From assembly GCF_000429085.1 (NCBI RefSeq), contig NZ_AUBE01000006.1, positions 310,001-374,000 of the forward strand: a DNA stretch of 64,000 bases, read 5' to 3'. The number at the start of each line of letters is the position of its first letter. The stretch's first letter is position 1. This document shows, piece by piece, positions 1 to 9,773 of this stretch. Source of the stretch: Streptomyces flavidovirens DSM 40150. Lineage in GTDB: Bacteria; Actinomycetota; Actinomycetes; Streptomycetales; Streptomycetaceae. A model generated the notes under the pieces. The model was not told where the DNA came from. It was given only the letters and a program-made list of their open reading frames with translations, and did not search any database. The translations under genes and the position numbers were made by a program.

Positions 1-345
1 ATCGAGCGCCTCATCGGCTTCGGCGCCGTACCGCAGGCTGCTGCGGTGGAGTCCCACGGCCGCCGCGCATGGCGTGATCTGGTCGCCGTCCGGCATCCGG
101 ACGACCCGTACGACGAGGACAGCGGGGCGGGCCTCGGCCGCCGGATCCTCTTCCAGCGCGTACCGGAAAGGAAGACAGTCAAGAACCGGCTGCACATCGA
201 CGTGCACAGCGAGCCGGGAACACGGGAGGCCGAAGTCGCCCGTCTGGAGACGCTGGGCGCCGCCGTCGCCCGTCGCGTGAAGGAGTCCGGAGGGGAGTGG
301 GTGGTCATGACCGACCCCGAGGGCAACGAATTCTGCGTCCACTGA
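1..345 (+). CDS. VOC (glyoxalase-like) protein, 5'-truncated by window edge
   Basis: The reading frame is open from base 1 to the TGA at 343-345, so only the C-terminal half is present; the GTG at 46 is probably internal. The visible part has the second beta-alpha-beta-beta half of a VOC fold: a beta strand with LHIDVHS, a helix REAEVARLETLGA, then WVVMTDPEGNEFCVH. The D-P-E-G-N-E-F-C ending is the classic C-terminal signature of glyoxalase-like actinobacterial proteins. These are small cytoplasmic proteins of very varied function (resistance, dioxygenase or isomerase), and the substrate cannot be told from this fragment. Confidence 0.8.
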   Translation: MERLIGFGAVPQAAAVESHGRRAWRDLVAVRHPDDPYDEDSGAGLGRRILFQRVPERKTVKNRLHIDVHSEPGTREAEVARLETLGAAVARRVKESGGEWVVMTDPEGNEFCVH

Positions 346-436
346 AGCCCTGAAGCTCTGGCTTGGCTCAAGTCGGGGTTGTTCTCCCCGGCCGGGCGGC
401 ATGGTCGATTCACCGACTCGACCGACGGGGGATCTG

Positions 437-2465
<2,029 letters not shown>

Positions 2466-2479
2466 CCCACGCCGTTACG

Positions 2480-2504
2480 GCCCGGCCCCCGGCGGGGGCC
2501 GGGC
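2480..2504. terminator. Bidirectional hairpin between convergent genes
   Basis: An 11-bp perfect stem (GCCCGGCCCCC / GGGGGCCGGGC) with a 3-base loop sits between the ends of the aminopeptidase (+) and the ABC permease (-). There is no U tract, as is common for Streptomyces terminators. Confidence 0.75.
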
Positions 2505-2516
2505 ACATTCACGCTG

Positions 2517-3422
2517 TCACGCTGTGATGTCCTTCGTCGTGAAACGCGCCCAGGCGGCGGAGCCGAACACCGCCGCGTACAGCGTCTGGAGTCCGAGATT
2601 GTCCAGCACCTCGTCCCAGTACACCGGCTCGCGCAGCAGGTCCGCGAAGGACAGCCAGTAGTGCGGGAAGAGGTACGGGTGGATCGCGTCCAGCTGCGGG
2701 ATCGTGTCCAGGATCTGCACCGTGATCAGCAGCCCGACCGTCGCCGCCATCGCCGCGATGCCGCTGTTGGTGAGCGTCGAGACGAACAGGCCGATCGCCG
2801 CCAGCCCGGCCAGCGAGGCCGCTACGACGGCCGCGATCAGCACGGCCCGCAGCAGGCCGTCCCCGAAGCCGATCCGCGTGCCGGAGATCGTCGTGACCTC
2901 GCCCAGTGGGAAGAGCAAGGCCCCGGTGACCAGCGCCGATACGGCGACGACCAGGGTCGCGACCAGGCAGAAGACCAGGGTGGACGCGTACTTGGCGAGC
3001 AGCAGCCGGGTACGTCCGGCCGGGGCGACCAGCAGATAGCGCAGCGTGCCGGCGTTCGCCTCGCCCGCCACCGCGTCGCCCGCGACGACGCCGACGGCCA
3101 TCGGCAGGAAGACCGGCAAGGTGGCGGCAAGCGCCGCGAAGACGAGGAAGAGACCGTTGTTCGTGATCTGGGTGAGGAACGCCGGGCCCGCGCCGCCCCC
3201 TTCTCGGCCTCCGCCACCGGACGGCGAACCACCGCTCGTCTCGATCTTCACGGCGATGCCGATGAGCACGGGTACGGCGGCCAGCACCGCCAGCAGCGCG
3301 AGCGTGCGCCAGCGCCGGAAGGTGGTGGTCAGTTCGGACCGGAAGAGGCCGAGGGTCCACAGCGGCCTGCGAGCCCGCGGGCCCTCCTTCGGCGGCCGGA
3401 CCGCCGGCTCAGCCCGCGACAT
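2517..3422 (-). CDS. ABC-2 type transporter permease
   Basis: A 301-residue integral membrane protein and the membrane half of an exporter. Six hydrophobic segments are visible (about residues 40-58, 88-118, 150-180, 190-215, 220-240, 275-290). A soluble Gly-rich loop (SGGSPSGGGGREGGG) follows the first, as in ABC-2 permeases of the NatB/CcmB-like class. It overlaps the ATPase gene upstream by 14 bp, so the two are translationally coupled. The substrate is unknown. The LolA-like gene immediately upstream in the same operon suggests a lipid-related or envelope substrate, which is inference only. Confidence 0.88.
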   Translation of the reverse strand: MSRAEPAVRPPKEGPRARRPLWTLGLFRSELTTTFRRWRTLALLAVLAAVPVLIGIAVKIETSGGSPSGGGGREGGGAGPAFLTQITNNGLFLVFAALAATLPVFLPMAVGVVAGDAVAGEANAGTLRYLLVAPAGRTRLLLAKYASTLVFCLVATLVVAVSALVTGALLFPLGEVTTISGTRIGFGDGLLRAVLIAAVVAASLAGLAAIGLFVSTLTNSGIAAMAATVGLLITVQILDTIPQLDAIHPYLFPHYWLSFADLLREPVYWDEVLDNLGLQTLYAAVFGSAAWARFTTKDITA

Positions 3423-4353
3423 CGAAACCCTCTCCCGTCAGCGCCACGAACGCGTCCTCCAGCGAGGCCCGTTCGACGCCGAAGGACCTCACCCGTACAT
3501 CGGCCCGCACGAGTGCGGCGTTGAGGTCCGCGAGGTCCACGTCTCCCTGCGGGAGCTCCCCGGTCACCCGAGCCTCCGTGACCGTCAGGTCGGTGACGCC
3601 CAGCTCCTTGAGCACCCGCGCCGCGTCCGCCGGGTCCGGTGTGGTGACGGCGAGCCGCCCGCGCGCGTCGGCCGCCAGCTCGGCGACCGGGCCCTGGACG
3701 ACGAGCCGCCCCCGGGCCATCACCGCCGCGTGCGTACACACCTGTTCGATCTCGTCGAGCAGGTGCGAGGAGAGGAAGACCGTCGTACCGTCCGCCGCCA
3801 GCTCCCGTACCAGCGAGCGGATTTCGCGCATGCCCTGCGGGTCGAGGCCGTTCGTCGGCTCGTCGAGCACGAGCAGTTTGCGCGGCTGGAGCAGCGCTGA
3901 CGCGAGCCCGAGCCGCTGTTTCATGCCGAGCGAGTACGCCTTGGCCTTCTTGCTCCCGGCGGCCGTCAGGCCCACCCGGTCGAGCGCCGCCTCGACCCGC
4001 GCCCGGCGGGTGCGCGGGTCGGCCGCCGGGTCGGCCGAGTCGTAACGGATCAGGTTGTCGCGGCCCGACAGGAATCCGTACAGCGCCGGTCCCTCGATGA
4101 GCGCGCCCACCTGCGGGAGGACGCTGCGGGCGGCGCCCGGCATGGGCCGGCCGAGCAGCGTCGCCGTACCGGATGTCGGTTCGATCAGGCCCAGCAGCAT
4201 CCGGATGGTGGTCGTCTTCCCGGAGCCGTTGGGTCCGAGGAAGCCGAAGACGCTGCCGGCGGGCACCCTGAGTTCGAGGCCGTCGACGGCGAGCTGCCCG
4301 CCGCGGAAGCGCTTCGTGAGCCCACGTGTGGCGATCACGGCCTCACTGTCCAC
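3409..4353 (-). CDS. ABC transporter ATP-binding protein
   Basis: A 314-residue ATPase that powers the adjacent permease. The Walker A is GPNGSGKTTT, the signature is YSLGMKQRLGLA (an LSGGQ variant), the Walker B is LLVLDEPTNGLDP, and SSHLLDEIEQV carries the H-loop. The C-terminal roughly 85 residues form the extra domain usual in drug/lipid exporter ATPases of the CcmA/NatA group. Start: a GTG at 4353 follows GGAGGAG at nine bases. An ATG six codons upstream (4371) would place that Shine-Dalgarno inside the gene and is less likely. It lies 30 bp after the LolA-like gene, in one leftward operon. Confidence 0.92.
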   Translation of the reverse strand: MDSEAVIATRGLTKRFRGGQLAVDGLELRVPAGSVFGFLGPNGSGKTTTIRMLLGLIEPTSGTATLLGRPMPGAARSVLPQVGALIEGPALYGFLSGRDNLIRYDSADPAADPRTRRARVEAALDRVGLTAAGSKKAKAYSLGMKQRLGLASALLQPRKLLVLDEPTNGLDPQGMREIRSLVRELAADGTTVFLSSHLLDEIEQVCTHAAVMARGRLVVQGPVAELAADARGRLAVTTPDPADAARVLKELGVTDLTVTEARVTGELPQGDVDLADLNAALVRADVRVRSFGVERASLEDAFVALTGEGFDVAG

Positions 4354-4383
4354 GGCGGACAACTCCTCCATCGCCGCTGTGCC

Positions 4384-5619
4384 TTACTTGGCCGCGTTGG
4401 CGGCCTGGACCAGCGCTTCCTCGGTGACCGCGCCGACGTACACCTTGCCGTCGTCCGTCATCAGGGCGTTGACGAGACGGGTCTTGAAGACCGTGCCCGA
4501 GCCGAACTCGCCGGACACCTTGTCACCCAGCGCGTCCATGAACTCCGCGGCCTCCGGCGGCACGTCGCCCTTCTCGGGCGCCTTGAAGCCGGCTTCGCCG
4601 CCGGGGGACGAGATTTCGGCGACCGTGGTCCAGCCGTTGCCGATGACGTTGAGTCCCTCGAAGTCCTTCAGGTCGTCGTGGCCCTTGAAGTCCTTGTCGA
4701 AGCCCTTCTTGAAGTCCTTCTCGTGGGCCTTCAGTTCGTCGGCCTCGGTCACCTTCGCGCCCTTGGGCGGGCTGAACCTGAAGGTGTCCGCGGACGGCTT
4801 CGCGAAGTCGACCTTCGTGAAGCCCGCGTCGATCGCGGCCTTGCCGCCGCTGCTCGGCGTGAGGGTGAACTTGAGCGGTACGCCGTTCTCGGCGTCGACC
4901 GCGACCCGGATGGACCCGATCGTCGAACCGGACTGCTTGGGCTTGATCAGCAGCTGGTACGCGTCCCGGCCCGCGACCTGCGCCGTACCGTCGACCGTGA
5001 CCGATGTGGTGTCGTCCGCGGCCTTCAGCGCCTCCTCGGCCAGCTCCTTGGGGGTCGTCGGAACGCCCTCGGGCAGCTTCTCGCGCTTGCCCGAGTCCTT
5101 GGCGTCGGCGGGTGCCTCGGCGTGGAAGGCCTCGTTCGAGGCACTGTCGTACGCCCAGACCTCGCCGGCGTTGTGAATCAGGCTGTACTCCGCGGCGTTG
5201 CCCAGGATCGAGACCCGCTGCTTGTCCGGGCCGTCGGCCGCGACGCGCAGTGTGTGCGTACCGGAGGCGAGTTCCATCAGCTTGGCCTGCGGGTCGGCCG
5301 ACGAGCCGTCGCCGCCGGTCTCACCCTTGGGCATCAGGCTGCCCGCCATGCCGCCGAGCGAGGGAATGCCCAGGTCGGTGTTGATCTTCACGGTGCCGGA
5401 GAGCTGCTGGGTGTCCGAGGCCGCGATCTTCTCGATCAGCTGCTGAGCAGAGATCTTCGGCAGGTCGGGGTCGCCGGAATCGGCGAGCGCCGGGACGAGC
5501 CCGATGGTCGCCGCCGCCACCCCCGCCACCGCGACCGGGACGATGTAGCGCGCCGCCTTCCGGCGCCCCGCGGCGAAGTCCCTGCCCTCGGTGGTCTGTG
5601 CGCTGTCGTTCGGTGCCAT
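4384..5619 (-). CDS. LolA-like (DUF2092-type) exported lipid-carrier-like protein
   Basis: A 411-residue secreted or membrane-anchored protein. The ATG at 5619 has a strong GGAGGT Shine-Dalgarno. A cytoplasmic N-terminus rich in R/K precedes one hydrophobic segment (YIVPVAVAGVAAATIGLVPA). The exported region begins ISAQQLIEKIAASDTQQLSGTVKI, the opening of the LolA/DUF2092 half-barrel, and continues with repeated beta strands. In Gram-negatives LolA carries lipoproteins between membranes; in monoderm Streptomyces the homologues have no fixed role. Here it is the first gene of an operon with an ABC ATPase and permease, suggesting that it hands a lipidic ligand to or from that transporter (inference). 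Confidence 0.82.
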   Translation of the reverse strand: MAPNDSAQTTEGRDFAAGRRKAARYIVPVAVAGVAAATIGLVPALADSGDPDLPKISAQQLIEKIAASDTQQLSGTVKINTDLGIPSLGGMAGSLMPKGETGGDGSSADPQAKLMELASGTHTLRVAADGPDKQRVSILGNAAEYSLIHNAGEVWAYDSASNEAFHAEAPADAKDSGKREKLPEGVPTTPKELAEEALKAADDTTSVTVDGTAQVAGRDAYQLLIKPKQSGSTIGSIRVAVDAENGVPLKFTLTPSSGGKAAIDAGFTKVDFAKPSADTFRFSPPKGAKVTEADELKAHEKDFKKGFDKDFKGHDDLKDFEGLNVIGNGWTTVAEISSPGGEAGFKAPEKGDVPPEAAEFMDALGDKVSGEFGSGTVFKTRLVNALMTDDGKVYVGAVTEEALVQAANAAK

Positions 5620-5860
5620 GTGTGCCCTACCTCCGTGGTTGGCGGCCGTCGTCCAGTTGCACTCGTCCACCCCGCGCCGCCATTCTCACCCGAATTGGTG
5701 GGGAGTGGTGGTTTCAATCTGACCAAAACGGCGGGCAGGAAGCGTCAGCCCCGGGGATCAACTCCATCTACTGCTACGGGATGACAACCGGCGTCGGCGC
5801 CTCCACCATCAGAGAGCGGAGACGCCGATTGCCCCTTGCATCCAGTTGCCGCGGTTGCCG

Positions 5861-6856
5861 CTATCGCTGGATGAAGACGTAGTACGCCTGATACGGAACG
5901 GCCGCCGACGAGCCCGCCGCGCAACTGCCGGCCGGCGCGACGCCGCCCACCGTGTTCAGCCGCAGAATCTCGGTGGTCTGGGCCAGGAGCCCGTGCTTCT
6001 CGCCGGACTGCTCGGCCTGGAGGGCGAGTTCCGGGATGTTGCCCGCACCGTTCGGGCTCTTGCTGATGAGCGAGCCCGTGACCGCGCTGTGGTCCTGGGC
6101 GATCCATTGCGGCGTACCGGAGTTCGGCCGTACGAAGGAGTGAGCGATGTCGCCGGCGAGTACGGCCCGTACGTCACGCTGCTGGAACGAGCGCTTGCCG
6201 TCCGTCCCCTTCACGCACGCGTAGATCTGCTTGCCCCTGACGACCGGTGACTGGAAGTTGTTCAGCGCGCGGTCGAAGTCGAAGCCGTTGGTGACCTTGT
6301 GGAACTGGCCGCGCACCGCGCCGGCCGGGAACTCGGCGGTGTGCAGGTTGGCGTAGAAGCTCGTCGGATTGGCCTTGAACGCCTTGAGCAGCGCCGCGTC
6401 CGCGACCTCGACCGAACCGGTCGCGTTCCGCGCCTCGCCCTTTCCGTTGCCCTTGTCCTTGCCGTGGCCCGTCCCGTGGCCGAGCTGCTCTGTGAAGTCG
6501 GCCTTGATGCCGCCGTTGGCGCCCTTGCGGCCCTGGTGGATGTGGAGCGCGGTCGGCTCGCCGGTGCCGCGCCACTCCACGGCGAACGACACCGTGCTGC
6601 CCTTGACCTTGACGAACTCCAGCGCGACGCCGTCCCGGTCGCCGAGGGCGGGCCCGCCCTCGACCGGTACCTCGTTGGCGCCGGTCAGGCTGGCCACGAA
6701 GAACGACGCCCCCGTGCCGCTGCCCGTACCGCTGCCGCCCCTGTCGGCGGCGATGGCCGGAACGACGGCGAGGGTGACGCCCGCCGCTGCCGCGACTGCG
6801 GTGATGCCGATGACGACGTCGCTCTTACGCCTGCGAATCTTCGCAATCGACCCCAT
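5861..6856 (-). CDS. Secreted CHRD-DUF3455 two-domain protein
   Basis: A 331-residue protein, with a start at 6856 preceded by GGGGAGAT. A signal-like N-terminus (KIRRRKSDVVIGITAVAAAAG) leads to a CHRD domain at about residues 50-185 (FVASLTGANEVP, ALHIHQG, FYANLHTAEFPAGAVRGQF). The C-terminal about 140 residues match DUF3455: YACVKG, SGTPQWIAQDHSAVTGS, ILRLNTVGGVAP, SCAAG, VPYQAYYVFI. Both domains occur in secreted or surface proteins and have no settled biochemical role; CHRD domains were first seen in chordin. Joining the two in one chain is notable. The promoter region carries a perfect palindromic Crp-like site (see 6950). Confidence 0.88.
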   Translation of the reverse strand: MGSIAKIRRRKSDVVIGITAVAAAAGVTLAVVPAIAADRGGSGTGSGTGASFFVASLTGANEVPVEGGPALGDRDGVALEFVKVKGSTVSFAVEWRGTGEPTALHIHQGRKGANGGIKADFTEQLGHGTGHGKDKGNGKGEARNATGSVEVADAALLKAFKANPTSFYANLHTAEFPAGAVRGQFHKVTNGFDFDRALNNFQSPVVRGKQIYACVKGTDGKRSFQQRDVRAVLAGDIAHSFVRPNSGTPQWIAQDHSAVTGSLISKSPNGAGNIPELALQAEQSGEKHGLLAQTTEILRLNTVGGVAPAGSCAAGSSAAVPYQAYYVFIQR

Positions 6857-6920
6857 GCCCGAACATCTCCCCGCTCCAGTGCCGCCGCCCCTGCGTCGAC
6901 TTCCGGGCATGAATACGGAG

Positions 6921-6949
6921 CGAATACGATTCCGAACTCAACGCGACAA
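6921..6949 (-). promoter_or_regulatory. Predicted sigma-70-type promoter for the CHRD-DUF3455 gene
   Basis: Reading leftward, TTGTCG (6949-6944), a 17-bp spacer and TATTCG (6926-6921) give a good housekeeping-type match. Transcription would begin near 6914, leaving a leader of about 58 bases before the ATG at 6856. Confidence 0.45.
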
Positions 6950-6965
6950 TGTGACCTGAGTCACA
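6950..6965. promoter_or_regulatory. Palindromic Crp-like operator
   Basis: TGTGACCTGAGTCACA is a 6+4+6 inverted repeat with perfect TGTGA-N6-TCACA spacing. It also fits the Streptomyces Crp pattern GTG-N6-GNCAC. Its centre is about 43 bp upstream of the predicted start of the CHRD-DUF3455 transcript, close to the class II activator position. Confidence 0.5.
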
Positions 6966-6975
6966 TCTCTCGCTA

Positions 6976-7986
6976 CTACCCCGCGCGGTGCACCACCGCG
7001 TCGCACAGCTCCTCCAGAGCCGACTTCGCGTAGCACTCGGGAAGCGGCGCCAGCGAAGCCCTCGCCTCCTCGGCGTACCGGATGGTGTCGCGCCGCGCCT
7101 GCTCAAGGGCCGGGTGCGCGCGCAGCCGCCGCAGCACCTCGGCGAGCCTGGCGTCGTCCGCGAGGTCGCCGTCCAGCAGCTCGCACAGCTCGACGTCGTC
7201 CGGGCGCCCGTGCTCGGCGGCCTGTGCGCGCAGCAGCAGCACCGGCAGCGTGGGGATGCCCTCGCGCAGGTCCGTGCCCGGCGTCTTGCCCGACTCGTGG
7301 CTGTCGCTCGCGATGTCGAGTACGTCGTCGGCGAGCTGGAAGGCGGTACCGAGGCGCTCGCCGTACTGCGTGAGGATGTCGACGACGCGCTCGTCGGCGC
7401 CCGACATCAGCGCGCCGAAGCGGCCCGATACGGCGATCAGCGAGCCGGTCTTGCCGGCGATGACGTCCAGGTAGTGCCCCACGGGCTCCTGGCCCTCGCG
7501 CGGACCGGCCGTCTCCAGGATCTGGCCGGTGACGAGACGCTCGAACGCCTCCGCCTGGATCCGTACGGCTTCCGGCCCGAGGTCCGCCAGAATGTGCGAA
7601 GCGCGCGCGAAGAGGAAGTCGCCGGTGAGGACCGCGACCGAGTTGCCCCAGCGGGCATTGGCGCTGGCGACCCCGCGGCGTACGTCCGCCTCGTCCATCA
7701 CGTCGTCGTGGTACAGCGTCGCCAGATGCGTCAGCTCGACGACCACGGCAGAGGGCACGATGCCCGGCGCGTGGGGGTCACCGAACTGCGCGGCCAGCAT
7801 GACCAGCAGCGGCCGGAACCGCTTGCCCCCGGCCCGGACCAGATGCCGGGCGGCCTCCGTGATGAAGGGCACCTCGCTCTTGGTGGCGTCGAGGAGTCCT
7901 TCCTCGACGGCTGCCAAGCCGGTCTGGACATCGGTCTCAAGAGCCTGGTCCCGCACGCTCAGTCCGAACGGCCCGACGACGGTCAC
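6976..7986 (-). CDS. Long-chain polyprenyl diphosphate synthase
   Basis: A 336-residue trans-prenyltransferase that extends FPP/GGPP with IPP to make the long isoprenoid tail of menaquinone. Visible motifs are GGKRFRPLLV, the first Asp-rich motif LYHDDVMDEADVRR, and the second one FQLADDVLDI; KTG and GTDLREGIPTLPVL are also typical of heptaprenyl/solanesyl synthases. The GTG at 7986 is chosen because AGGAG lies eight bases before it; a GTG three codons earlier overlaps that Shine-Dalgarno. Many menaquinone genes (mqnA, C, E, P, the UbiD/UbiX-type enzymes, menG) occur later in the window, which fits a quinone-tail role. Tail length cannot be fixed by eye. Confidence 0.93.
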   Translation of the reverse strand: MTVVGPFGLSVRDQALETDVQTGLAAVEEGLLDATKSEVPFITEAARHLVRAGGKRFRPLLVMLAAQFGDPHAPGIVPSAVVVELTHLATLYHDDVMDEADVRRGVASANARWGNSVAVLTGDFLFARASHILADLGPEAVRIQAEAFERLVTGQILETAGPREGQEPVGHYLDVIAGKTGSLIAVSGRFGALMSGADERVVDILTQYGERLGTAFQLADDVLDIASDSHESGKTPGTDLREGIPTLPVLLLRAQAAEHGRPDDVELCELLDGDLADDARLAEVLRRLRAHPALEQARRDTIRYAEEARASLAPLPECYAKSALEELCDAVVHRAG

Positions 7987-8019
7987 GAGGGTCACTCCTG
8001 TCTGCTGACGATCACACGG

Positions 8020-8048
8020 ATTGTCGATGTGTCGCTGCCTTCACTCAA
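8020..8048 (-). promoter_or_regulatory. Predicted promoter of the polyprenyl synthase gene
   Basis: Leftward TTGAGT (8048-8043), a 17-bp spacer and GACAAT (8025-8020) form a plausible housekeeping promoter about 30 bp ahead of the GTG start. Confidence 0.45.
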
Positions 8049-8440
8049 GTCAGCGTATCCGGTCGCCTTTCGATCACGGTGAGCGCCTTCCCGTGGCCCT
8101 GAGCACAGCCCGATGGGCCCGGTATGCCCCTTATCAACCCACGCGGTAATAAATACTACCTTTACTCCGCGCCGTGTCCGATGCCCGCCCCGAGGGCGAT
8201 CACGCCGCCGTCGGACAGCCCCGCGGGCTGCTGACGCCGTCCGGCCTGGACGGACCTGGGAAGCCGCTCGCACCCTTCGGTCAGGGTCCGGCCGCGCCCG
8301 TCTCCCCAAAGGGACGCCAAGCCGGAATTCCCCCTCCAGCAAGGCTTTTTCGGACATTGCGAACTCTTTTGGCACTGCCCTCCCGGGCGACACCCACGTA
8401 ACGTGTTGTCCTCCACGACCTGGAAAGCGAGGCAGCACCG
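8049..8440. other. Intergenic region between polyprenyl synthase and fumarylacetoacetase
   Basis: About 390 bases with no credible gene; open frames on both strands here are shadows of high GC. The one striking spot is an AT-rich imperfect palindrome GGTAATAAATACTACC at 8145-8160 (12 of 16 positions symmetric), unusual in this GC-rich setting and a candidate operator. T-rich sequence at 8345-8372 (GCTTTTTCGG and CTCTTTTGGC) and TAACGT at 8398-8403 may belong to the fumarylacetoacetase promoter, but no clean -35/-10 pair was found. Confidence 0.4.
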
Positions 8441-9670
8441 ATGCCCGAGCAGAGCCCGCTCGACCTGGCCGAAGGCGACCTCTTCGGCCCGCACAACCTC
8501 CCCTACGGTGTCTTCTCCACCGCGGACGAGCCCGAGCGCCGCCGTGTCGGTGTCCGTATCGGCGGCCATGTGCTGGACGCGGGGGCGGCAGCGCTCACCC
8601 TGGGCTCTCCGTACGCGGCGCTGCTCGCCCAGCCGACACTCAACCCGCTGCTGGCGGCGGGGCGTACCGCTTGGCGCGACGTACGCCGGGCGCTCACCGC
8701 GTGGGTGACGAGCCCGGCGCACCGCGCCGACATCGAACCCCTGCTGCACCCGGTCACGGCGGTCACGCTGCACCTCCCGTACGACGTCGCTGACTACGTC
8801 GACTTCTACGCGAGCGAGCACCACGCCACGAACGTCGGCAAGATCTTCCGCCCCGACGGCGACGCGCTGACCCCCAACTGGAAGCACCTGCCGATCGGTT
8901 ACCACGGCCGGGCCGGCACGGTTGTGGTGTCCGGTACGGACGTGGTGCGCCCCAGCGGCCAGCGCAAGGCCCCGGCGGACCCTGCCCCGGTCTTCGGCCC
9001 TTCGGTCAAGCTCGACATCGAAGCGGAGGTCGGCTTCATCGTCGGCACGCCTTCCACTCACGGCACGCCGGTCCCGCTGGCGGACTTCCGGGAGCACGTC
9101 TTCGGTCTGTTCCTCCTCAACGACTGGTCCGCGCGGGACATCCAGGCCTGGGAGTACGTGCCCCTCGGCCCCTTCCTGGGCAAGTCCTTCGCCACCTCCG
9201 TATCGGCGTGGGTGACCCCCCTCGAAGCGCTGGACGCGGCCCATGTGGCGCCCCCGGCCCGCGACTTCCCCCTCCTCCCCTACCTGGACGACTCCCACGA
9301 GGAGGAGCCCGGCGGCTACGACGTCCGCATCGAGGTGAAGATCAACGGCGAGGTGGTTTCGTCTCCGCCCTTCTCGACCATGTACTGGACGGCGGCGCAG
9401 CAGCTCGCCCAGATGACGGCGAACGGTGCGTCGCTCCGTACGGGCGACCTCTTCGGCTCCGGCACGGTCAGCGGCCCCGAGGTGAACCAGCGGGGCTCCC
9501 TCCTCGAACTCACCTGGAACGGCCGCGACCCGATCGAACTTGCCACGGGCAAGCGCACGTTCCTGGAGGACGGCGACGAGGTGACGATGACGGCGTGGGC
9601 GCCGGGCCCGCACGGCACGAGGGTAGGCCTGGGCGAGGTAACGGGGCGGATCGTTCCGGCATCGGAGTGA
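8441..9670 (+). CDS. fahA: Fumarylacetoacetase
   Basis: A 409-residue hydrolase that splits fumarylacetoacetate into fumarate and acetoacetate, the last step of tyrosine/homogentisate breakdown. The N-terminal SH3-like part (FGPHNLPYGVFS) is followed by the FAH catalytic domain. That includes DYVDFYASEHHATNVGKIFRP (metal Asp and catalytic His), WKHLPIGYHGRAGTVVVSG, LDIEAEVGFIVG (metal Glu), LFLLNDWSARDIQAWEYVPLGPFLGKSF (metal Asp, substrate residues) and TGDLFGSGTVSGPE. Length and motifs are full. Other tyrosine-degradation genes (hppD, hmgA) are not adjacent, so it stands alone. A hairpin follows at 9685. Confidence 0.96.
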   Translation: MPEQSPLDLAEGDLFGPHNLPYGVFSTADEPERRRVGVRIGGHVLDAGAAALTLGSPYAALLAQPTLNPLLAAGRTAWRDVRRALTAWVTSPAHRADIEPLLHPVTAVTLHLPYDVADYVDFYASEHHATNVGKIFRPDGDALTPNWKHLPIGYHGRAGTVVVSGTDVVRPSGQRKAPADPAPVFGPSVKLDIEAEVGFIVGTPSTHGTPVPLADFREHVFGLFLLNDWSARDIQAWEYVPLGPFLGKSFATSVSAWVTPLEALDAAHVAPPARDFPLLPYLDDSHEEEPGGYDVRIEVKINGEVVSSPPFSTMYWTAAQQLAQMTANGASLRTGDLFGSGTVSGPEVNQRGSLLELTWNGRDPIELATGKRTFLEDGDEVTMTAWAPGPHGTRVGLGEVTGRIVPASE

Positions 9671-9684
9671 CGGGGTGAGCGAAC

Positions 9685-9710
9685 CTCCCCCGTACACACG
9701 AACGGGGGAG
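9685..9710 (+). terminator. Hairpin downstream of fahA
   Basis: CTCCCCCGT pairs perfectly with ACGGGGGAG across an 8-base loop, 15 bp after the fahA stop. A stem-loop terminator without a U run. Confidence 0.65.
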
Positions 9711-9773
9711 CCGCTTGCGAACACCCGCCGTACGCTGGACAGACCCGCCAGACTCCGTCCCATGGGAGCACTG

